From Thermoanaerobaculia bacterium (lineage in GTDB: Bacteria; Acidobacteriota; Thermoanaerobaculia; Gp7-AA8): DNA of 11,597 nt. Position 1 is the first letter of the stretch. Each line of letters opens with the position of its first letter. Location of the stretch: assembly GCA_023700825.1 (NCBI GenBank), contig JAMPYE010000093.1:1-11597 (forward strand). The letters are read 5' to 3'. The notes under the pieces were generated by a model. That model saw nothing but the letters and a program-made list of their open reading frames with translations, ran no database searches and was not told the DNA's origin. Position numbers and translations under genes: made by a program. Positions 6,798 to 11,597 of this stretch are shown here, one piece after another.

Positions 6798-7588
6798 GCG
6801 GAGAATCGGTCTACAACCCTCCTGACTCCACGGTGTACGGTCCTGTTTTTTCCTGGAGATTCGGCAACTCGCTCGGTATCGACCTGCTGCTGACCAATTA
6901 GATCTGTTCGTTTCGCTGTCCGTACTGCCAGCTCGGCCGCATCAACGTCCCCACGGTCGATCGTCGCGTGTGGGTTCCCACGGACAGGGTCATCGCCGAC
7001 CTGCGCAAGGTCGACTGGCGCGATTGCGACGTGATCACGATCTCCGGCAACGGGGAGCCGACTCTCGCGAGCAACCTCGGCGAGGTGATCAAGGCGGTCC
7101 GCGCCCTCACGAAGAAGCCGATCGTGGTCCTGACGAACGGCAGCATGCTCAATGTTCCCGCCGTGCGGAAGGACCTGAGCCTCGCCGACCACGTGTCGTG
7201 CAAGCTCGACGCTCCGTCCGACGAGCTGCTGTCGACGCTCAACCGTCCGATCAACGAGCTCACCGTCGACGGTCTCGTCGACTCGATCATCGCGTTCCGC
7301 TCGGAGTTCAAGGGCGAGCTGTCGCTGCAGACCATGCTCCTGCCGGCGAACGCGGCGAAGTCGGCCGAGTTCATCCCGCTCTACAAGTCGATCAAGCCCG
7401 ACGAGATCCACCTGAACCTCCCGTCGCGCGCCTTCCCCGACCTTTGGCGCCCCGAGCTTCGCGGCGACCACAAGGCCTTCTCCAACGAGCGCGCCTTCCG
7501 CATGCTCCAGCCCGCCGAGGTCGCGAAGTTCAAGAAGGACGTGGAAAAGGGGACGAAGGTCAAGGTCAGGATCCCGCCGGCGGCGTAA
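6794..7588 (+). CDS. Radical SAM protein (COG0731/wyosine-like) interrupted by in-frame TAG
   Basis: Read through one TAG, this frame encodes 264 residues. The start ATG overlaps the upstream TGA (ATGA). Residues 14-33 match the family N-terminus (VYGPV-SWR-GNSLGIDLL). Codon 36 (6899-6901) is TAG. It is followed by I37 and the canonical cluster motif C38-SFR-C42-PY-C45-QLG, then ISGNGEPT (83-90), the SAM-binding GGE-like motif. The frame then runs cleanly to TAA at 7586-7588. The longest downstream product, from GTG 6968, lacks all three cluster cysteines and has no Shine-Dalgarno sequence, so it should be inactive as a radical SAM enzyme. Options are a sequencing error, a recent nonsense mutation, or readthrough/amber decoding. 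TAG also ends three intact genes here (2334-2573, 2671-4638, 7739-8179), so it is a normal stop in this genome. Substrate unknown. Confidence 0.8.
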
Positions 7589-7598
7589 GGATTCATGT

Positions 7599-7725
7599 GG
7601 AGTGCGGAAGCGAAGCTTTCGCCATTCCTCGCCGAAGCGTAGCCGCGGCGCCTTTTATCGTTTTGATGTACGACGCGGAAGCTCCGCTTCCGCAAGGAAG
7701 TGCGCAAGCGTCGCTTGCGCACTCC
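7599..7725. repeat. Cluster of three REP-like hairpins between convergent genes
   Basis: Three related palindromes share a GCG-n-AAGC...GCTT-n-CGC theme. 7599-7628 is imperfect. 7675-7693 is a perfect 8-bp stem with a 3-nt loop (GCGGAAGC/GCTTCCGC). 7699-7723 is a perfect 12-bp palindrome around one T (AGTGCGCAAGCG). The first and third look like diverged copies of one element. They lie between the TAA at 7588 and the minus-strand stop at 7739, and could also stop transcription from both sides, although no T-tract follows. Confidence 0.6.
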
Positions 7726-7738
7726 AAGTGGACGCCGC

Positions 7739-8179
7739 CTAGATCTCTCCCGGCTTACGCAGCATCTTCTCGACTTCGCAGATGTGCCCTTCCTCCTCGG
7801 CGATCATCTTGCGCGCGTACTCCTCGAGCATGATCGAGCGGCCTTCGACCAGCTTCAGCAACTGATGGTACTGCGCGAGGCCTTCGCGCTCGTGCTCGAG
7901 CGCCTCGGCGAGTATCTGGCCGATGTCGTGCTTGTGAGTCTCGAGCAGATGGCCGATGCCGAGCGACGGATGCCCGCCGAGGGACGTGATGAGCTCGCCC
8001 GCCTCCTGCGCGTGGGCCATCGACTCGCCAGCCTGTCCGCGAAGCCACGAGACGATTGGAATCCGGTTGTAGCCGAAAATCATGAAGGAGTAGTGGGTGT
8101 AGCGCACCACTCCGGCCAGTTCGGCCTCGAGAATCTTGTCGAGTGCCGAGATCACTGCCTTCTTGTCGATTTCTGCCAT
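7739..8179 (-). CDS. Ferritin-like / bacterioferritin-type diiron protein
   Basis: This is a complete 146-residue protein, close to the usual bacterioferritin length. ATG 8179 is preceded by GGAGG with a 5-nt spacer. Carboxylate and His ligands expected of a four-helix diiron protein are visible: E20 (LEAELAGVVRY), E52/H56 (GESMAHA), E95-E99 (LEHEREGL) and E129-x2-H132 (EEEGHI). One difference is that the second-helix pair is E-x3-H, where classical bacterioferritin has E-x2-H, so this is probably a side branch of the family. Family role: cytosolic Fe(II) oxidation and storage or peroxide detoxification. M54 lies near the heme-ligand position of bacterioferritin, but heme binding cannot be decided. 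It lies 127 bp downstream of the cNMP-domain gene on the same strand and has its own Shine-Dalgarno sequence. Regulation is not evident; I saw no clear Fur-type box. Confidence 0.85.
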   Translation of the reverse strand: MAEIDKKAVISALDKILEAELAGVVRYTHYSFMIFGYNRIPIVSWLRGQAGESMAHAQEAGELITSLGGHPSLGIGHLLETHKHDIGQILAEALEHEREGLAQYHQLLKLVEGRSIMLEEYARKMIAEEEGHICEVEKMLRKPGEI

Positions 8180-8306
8180 GACGTCCTCCGTGTGGAATCG
8201 TTGGGGGCCTTCAGCTTGGACGATGCATGAGGGTGAGGGGTTGCACAGTAGTCATTCCTGTCGAATTCCGGGCTGAGGTCTGAATGAACGCGGGTTGCCC
8301 CACGGT

Positions 8307-8759
8307 TCAGACCGGGCGAACCATGCCTTGTCGTCGGACCGAGAGACGAAGCCGCTCGACCAGCAGCTCGGCGAGAGCGATCGAGAGCTTCGCGAGCAGC
8401 TCCGGCTCCTTCGCGAGCTCGGTGGTGAGCGTGGCCTTGTTCCAGGCGCGCACGGTCGATTCCTCCGCGGCGATCACCGAGACCGTCCGCGGCGAGTCGT
8501 CGATGAACGAGACTTCGCCGAGCACGTCGCCCGGCCCGACCGATGCGATCACCTGCGGCTGCGTATGACGGTTGATCACGATGTCGAGCCGGCCGTCCTC
8601 GACCGCGAAGATCGTCGAGTCGATCTCGTTCTCGTCGATCAGGCGCCCTCCCTCCTCGAGAGTGAACACCTTCGCCATGGCCTCGATGCGCGATCGCTCC
8701 TCCGGCGTGAAGTAGCGGAAGAGCGGGTGGTCGGACTGCAGCTCGTAGATGTTGTTCAT
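8307..8759 (-). CDS. Stand-alone cyclic-nucleotide-binding (cNMP) domain protein
   Basis: This is a complete 150-residue protein. Residues about 8-115 form a cNMP-binding beta-roll: LFRYFTPEE at the start, IFAVEDGRLDIVI (50-62), and the phosphate-binding cassette GDVLGEVSFIDDSPRTVSVIA (77-97) with G81-E82 and R91. A C-terminal helix follows (about 115-143). No helix-turn-helix follows, so it is not a CRP/FNR transcription factor as it stands. It probably acts through a protein partner (inference). GAGG lies 6 nt before the ATG and just after the stop of the upstream V4R-like gene. The two genes are 7 bp apart and surely co-transcribed. Whether it binds cAMP, cGMP or another ligand cannot be told. 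Confidence 0.88.
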   Translation of the reverse strand: MNNIYELQSDHPLFRYFTPEERSRIEAMAKVFTLEEGGRLIDENEIDSTIFAVEDGRLDIVINRHTQPQVIASVGPGDVLGEVSFIDDSPRTVSVIAAEESTVRAWNKATLTTELAKEPELLAKLSIALAELLVERLRLSVRRQGMVRPV

Positions 8760-8766
8760 TCGGCCC

Positions 8767-9333
8767 TCACTCCCACTGGATGTCCCATTCGCATGCCGGC
8801 GCTCCCTTGGCGCAGCAGCGGGTCTGCGTGATGCGCGGGTTGCGGACGCCGGTGAGCTCCACCATCCGCTCGATCCAACCGGTGATGCGCGCGCAGCCGG
8901 CTTCCTCGGACGGGAAGTTGAGCAGCTTGATGTGGGCGCCTTTGTCCGAGCGGGACTCGACCAGCATCTCGCCGCGGTTGTAGAGAGAGCCCCAGATCCT
9001 CGACGCCTTCTCCAGCAATTTCTCCGGGGTCAGAACGAGCGCGAACACGCGATAGACGCCAGAGAAGGCCTCGGATGCAGCCGCACGCCCCGCGCGCCGC
9101 GCGAACTTCTGCAGGGGTTCCTGCTTCACCTTCGCCGCTTCCTCGGTCATCCGGTTCAGAAGCGCCACCGGGAGCGAGTCGGAGACGAGGACGTGCCCTC
9201 GAAGGCGGGCGGCGTCCTCCGCGGGCAGTCGCGAGAACATCTCCTCGCGCTGCGCGGCGGTCAGCTCCCCCTCGATGAACTTCAGGAGGCTTCGGATCGG
9301 CGAGCCTTTCACCGTCACCGGGGTCTCTGGCAC
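8767..9333 (-). CDS. V4R/HNOB-like sensor domain protein (DUF2378-like)
   Basis: This is a 188-residue protein starting at GTG 9333, with GGAGAG 7 nt upstream. The C-terminal half carries the feature used for the call: C173-C174-AKG-APA-C181-EWDIQWE, the Cys-Gly-Cys ending seen in V4R, heme-NO-binding-like and myxobacterial DUF2378 proteins. Before it, MLVESRSDKGAHIKLLNFP (123-141) and GWIERMVELTGV (152-163) fit the same alpha/beta fold. V4R-type domains bind small ligands or metals and usually act as sensors. No effector domain is attached here, so the co-transcribed cNMP-domain protein is the natural candidate partner (inference). No obvious axial histidine for heme is seen. It is divergent from transketolase across 65 bp. 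The family call is by pattern and moderately sure. Confidence 0.68.
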   Translation of the reverse strand: MPETPVTVKGSPIRSLLKFIEGELTAAQREEMFSRLPAEDAARLRGHVLVSDSLPVALLNRMTEEAAKVKQEPLQKFARRAGRAAASEAFSGVYRVFALVLTPEKLLEKASRIWGSLYNRGEMLVESRSDKGAHIKLLNFPSEEAGCARITGWIERMVELTGVRNPRITQTRCCAKGAPACEWDIQWE

Positions 9334-9369
9334 GTTCGTACTCTCCGTGGTTGAACTTGTTCGGCTGAG

Positions 9370-9375
9370 TATAAT
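9370..9375 (+). promoter_or_regulatory. Consensus -10 box (TATAAT) for transketolase
   Basis: A perfect TATAAT lies 23 bp before the transketolase start. The nearest -35-like hexamer, TTGAAC at 9351-9356, is only 13 bp away, which is shorter than usual. A small palindrome, GAACTTGTTC (9353-9362), overlaps it and could be a regulator site. On the other strand the same bases read TATACT, so the site may also serve the divergent gene at 9333. Confidence 0.5.
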
Positions 9376-9398
9376 GCGAAGCCATTTCAGGAGGAGCG

Positions 9399-11441
9399 AT
9401 GAGCAACGAAATGCAGAACCTCGAGCAGCTCTGCGTCGACACGATCCGTGTCCTTTCGATCGACGGTGTCGAGAAAGCGAAATCGGGACACCCGGGGACG
9501 CCGATGGGGCTCGCCGACATCGCCTACGTACTCTGGACCGAGTTCCTGCACCACGATCCGAAGGCGCCGAAGTGGCACAACCGCGACCGCTTCATCCTCT
9601 CCGCGGGCCACGCCTCGATGCTCCTCTACTCGCTGCTGTATCTCTCCGGCTACGAAGACATGACGATGGAGCAGCTCCAGAGCTTCCGGCAGTGGGGCTC
9701 GAAGACCGCCGGTCATCCCGAGTACGGCCACGCCACCGGCATCGAGGTGACGACCGGTCCCCTCGGCCAGGGCTTCGCGAACGGCGTCGGCATGGCGCTC
9801 GCTTCCAAGATGATGGCGGCCCGCTTCAATACGGCCGAGTTCGCCCCGGTAGCCAACTACGTTTACGCGCTCTGCTCCGACGGCGACCTGATGGAAGGGA
9901 TCTCCGCCGAGGCCGCGTCGATTGCGGGACACCTGGGGCTCGGCAACATCATCTATTTCTACGACGACAACAAGATCTCGATCGAGGGAGAGACGCGCCT
10001 CTCGTTCTCGGAGGACGTCGAAAAGCGGTTCAAGGCCTGCGGATGGCACGTGCAGAAGATCGACGGCCATGATCGCGACCAGGTCAGGAAGGCCATCAGG
10101 AAGGCGCAGAAGCACGACGCGCAACCGTCGATCATCATCGCGAAAACGGTCATCGGATACGGCAGCCCGAACATGAACGGATCGCACGAAGTGCATGGCG
10201 CGCCGCTGGGGCCGCAGGAGACGATCGCGACGAAGAAGGTCTTCGGCTGGCCAGCGGAGGAGGCGTTCTTCGTCCCCGAGGGCGTGCGCGAGGAGTTCGC
10301 GCGCAAGGTCGGCAAACTCGCGCGTGCGCGCAGGAAATGGGAGAAGGCGATGAAGGCCTGGCGCGCCGCGAATCCCGGGCTCGCCGCCGACTACGCGCGC
10401 TACTGGAGCCACGAGGTCCCCGCCGACTTCGCCGCGCAGGTCGTCGCCGCGACGAGGAACGAGAAGGGCGCCGCGACTCGCGTGATCTCGGGCCAGGCGA
10501 TCCAGAAGATCGCCGAGCTCGTCCCGTTCTTCGTCGGCGGCTCGGCCGACCTCGCGCCGTCGACCAACACGCTCATCAAAACGGGCGGCAGCATCGAGCG
10601 CTCGAAGGAGCATCACGGACAGGACGCGCCCGCGTTCGACGTGTTCAAGAGCCGCAACCTCCACTTCGGCATCCGCGAGCACGCGATGGGCGCGATCGTC
10701 AACGGCATGACGCTCTACGGCTCATGGCGCGCGTTTGGCGCGACCTTCATGCAGTTCGTCGACTACATGCGCGCTCCCGTGCGCCTCGCGTCGCTCATGA
10801 GGATTCCGTCGATCTTCGTCTACACGCACGATTCGATCTTCCTCGGAGAGGACGGGCCGACGCATCAGCCGGTCGAGCATCTCTGGACAATCCGCGGAAT
10901 CCCCGACATCACCGTGTTCCGCCCGGGCACCGACTACGAGGTCGGCATGGCCTGGGCGTGGGCCGTCGCGAAGGCCGAAGGGCCGACGGTCCTCGTCTTC
11001 ACGCGCCAGAAGCTCGAGCCGGTCAGGGCGGGCGGCGGCTTCGACATGGAAACCGTGTGGAAAGGGGCGTACGTCGTCAGCGGATACGAGTCAGGCGACG
11101 TGACGCTGCTCGCGACCGGCTCGGAGCTTCCGCTCGCGGTGCAGGCCGCGGAGGAGCTGAAGACGAAAGGTATCAGCGCGCGCGTCGTGTCGGCGCCGTC
11201 GCTCGAGCTCTTCGACCGCCAGACGAAGGAGTACCAGGACGCGATCCTCGGCGACCGCGACAAGCTCGTCGCAATCGAAGCGGGGAGGACCGACGGCTGG
11301 TGGAAGTACGTCAGCCACAAGGGGCTCGTCATCGGCGTCGACACGTTCGGCGCCTCGGCGCCCGCGGAACGACTGGCGGAAGAGTTCCGGCTCACGCCGG
11401 GCAGAGTCGCGAAGAAGGTTGCGGCCTGGTGGCGGGGGTGA
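9399..11441 (+). CDS. tkt: Transketolase
   Basis: This is a complete 680-residue enzyme, slightly longer than E. coli TktA. The start follows AGGAGG with a 4-nt spacer. Thiamine-diphosphate and substrate residues are in order: SGHPGTPMG (H31), SAGHAS (H71), H106, GPLGQG (120-125), the cofactor motif DGDLMEG (161-167) ending near DDNKIS (N191), and GSHEVHGAPLG (H266). The pyrimidine-binding domain has HFGIREHAMG with the catalytic Glu, and DGPTHQP with the substrate His. The C-terminal domain ends near AAWWRG. It transfers two-carbon ketol units between sugar phosphates in the non-oxidative pentose-phosphate pathway; the cofactors are thiamine diphosphate and a divalent metal, and it acts in the cytosol. 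It stands alone, with no neighbouring pentose-phosphate genes, and is followed by a terminator-like hairpin. Confidence 0.98.
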   Translation: MSNEMQNLEQLCVDTIRVLSIDGVEKAKSGHPGTPMGLADIAYVLWTEFLHHDPKAPKWHNRDRFILSAGHASMLLYSLLYLSGYEDMTMEQLQSFRQWGSKTAGHPEYGHATGIEVTTGPLGQGFANGVGMALASKMMAARFNTAEFAPVANYVYALCSDGDLMEGISAEAASIAGHLGLGNIIYFYDDNKISIEGETRLSFSEDVEKRFKACGWHVQKIDGHDRDQVRKAIRKAQKHDAQPSIIIAKTVIGYGSPNMNGSHEVHGAPLGPQETIATKKVFGWPAEEAFFVPEGVREEFARKVGKLARARRKWEKAMKAWRAANPGLAADYARYWSHEVPADFAAQVVAATRNEKGAATRVISGQAIQKIAELVPFFVGGSADLAPSTNTLIKTGGSIERSKEHHGQDAPAFDVFKSRNLHFGIREHAMGAIVNGMTLYGSWRAFGATFMQFVDYMRAPVRLASLMRIPSIFVYTHDSIFLGEDGPTHQPVEHLWTIRGIPDITVFRPGTDYEVGMAWAWAVAKAEGPTVLVFTRQKLEPVRAGGGFDMETVWKGAYVVSGYESGDVTLLATGSELPLAVQAAEELKTKGISARVVSAPSLELFDRQTKEYQDAILGDRDKLVAIEAGRTDGWWKYVSHKGLVIGVDTFGASAPAERLAEEFRLTPGRVAKKVAAWWRG

Positions 11442-11458
11442 GAATCGAACACTGAATC

Positions 11459-11488
11459 GCGATCCCGGCGCTGAACAGCCGGGATCGC
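11459..11488 (+). terminator. Terminator-like hairpin after transketolase
   Basis: A perfect 11-bp stem (GCGATCCCGGC / GCCGGGATCGC) with an 8-nt loop begins 17 nt after the TGA. No T-tract follows, so it may be a weak or Rho-assisted terminator, or a 3'-end stabiliser. Confidence 0.55.
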
Positions 11489-11532
11489 AATCGCAGAGCG
11501 CGGAGAGCCGCGCCGCCACCGGGAGGGATGTG

Positions 11533-11554
11533 GCGCAGGCACTCCTGCCTGCGC
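11533..11554. repeat. GC-rich hairpin repeat near the right edge
   Basis: GCGCAGGCA and TGCCTGCGC form a perfect 9-bp stem around CTCC. It resembles dispersed intergenic hairpins. Nothing else is recognised between 11489 and the window end. Confidence 0.45.
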
Positions 11555-11597
11555 GTCGCCGAAGGCGGCCTGTACGTTCCGGCCTGGTGCCCCGAAA

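Noticed and set aside
6899..6901. Selenocysteine at the in-frame stop
   Set aside because: Selenocysteine uses TGA, and this codon is TAG.
9387..10682. 431-codon open frame antisense to transketolase
   Set aside because: Codon-bias shadow of a certain gene; no domain in its product.
11430..11455. tRNA T-arm-like string (GTTCGATTC on the minus strand)
   Set aside because: It lies over the transketolase 3' end, the T-stem does not pair properly, and no acceptor, D or anticodon arms are found.

Overview
The window is GC-rich with strongly G/C third codon positions. It carries Shine-Dalgarno-led genes, short G/C-rich hairpin repeats between genes, and a GCGAAAGGCGAGAGGCGA-type repeat just after two stop codons. 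There is no rRNA, tRNA, CRISPR, phage or transposase gene. The gene mix (N-terminal-GNAT acyl-CoA synthetase, cobalamin/siderophore-type TonB receptor, V4R/HNOB-like sensor, cNMP-domain protein) and the repeat style suggest a Gram-negative bacterium, possibly Acidobacteriota or a deltaproteobacterial/myxococcal relative. This is inference; no marker gene settles it.

Layout. (1) 1-2201, minus: a large GNAT plus NDP-forming acyl-CoA synthetase fusion whose C-terminus runs off the left edge. (2) 2202-4638, plus: a candidate leaderless 79-residue protein with two Cys/His-rich repeats, then a complete 655-residue TonB-dependent receptor. (3) 4639-5315: an inverted repeat between convergent genes, then a minus-strand 135-residue unknown protein that also contains a duplicated Cys motif. 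(4) 5556-7588, plus: two overlapping radical SAM genes. The first has an unusual CX10CX2C cluster motif. The second has a canonical CxxxCxxC, but an in-frame TAG lies two codons before its first cluster cysteine. (5) 7589-9333, minus: hairpin repeats, a ferritin-like diiron protein, a stand-alone cyclic-nucleotide-binding domain protein and a V4R/HNOB-like sensor domain protein. (6) 9399-11441, plus: a complete transketolase, followed by a terminator-like hairpin and one more hairpin repeat at the right edge.

How the genes may work together. The radical SAM pair overlaps by ATGA and is almost certainly one transcription unit, probably one unknown modification pathway. The V4R-like and cNMP genes are 7 bp apart and look like a small signalling unit next to an iron-storage or oxidative-protection gene. 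Transketolase is a core pentose-phosphate enzyme transcribed divergently from that unit.

Most worth a second look: the in-frame TAG at 6899-6901, the CX10CX2C radical SAM partner, and the two small proteins with internally duplicated Cys motifs (2334-2573 and 4908-5315). I found no defence system or mobile element.
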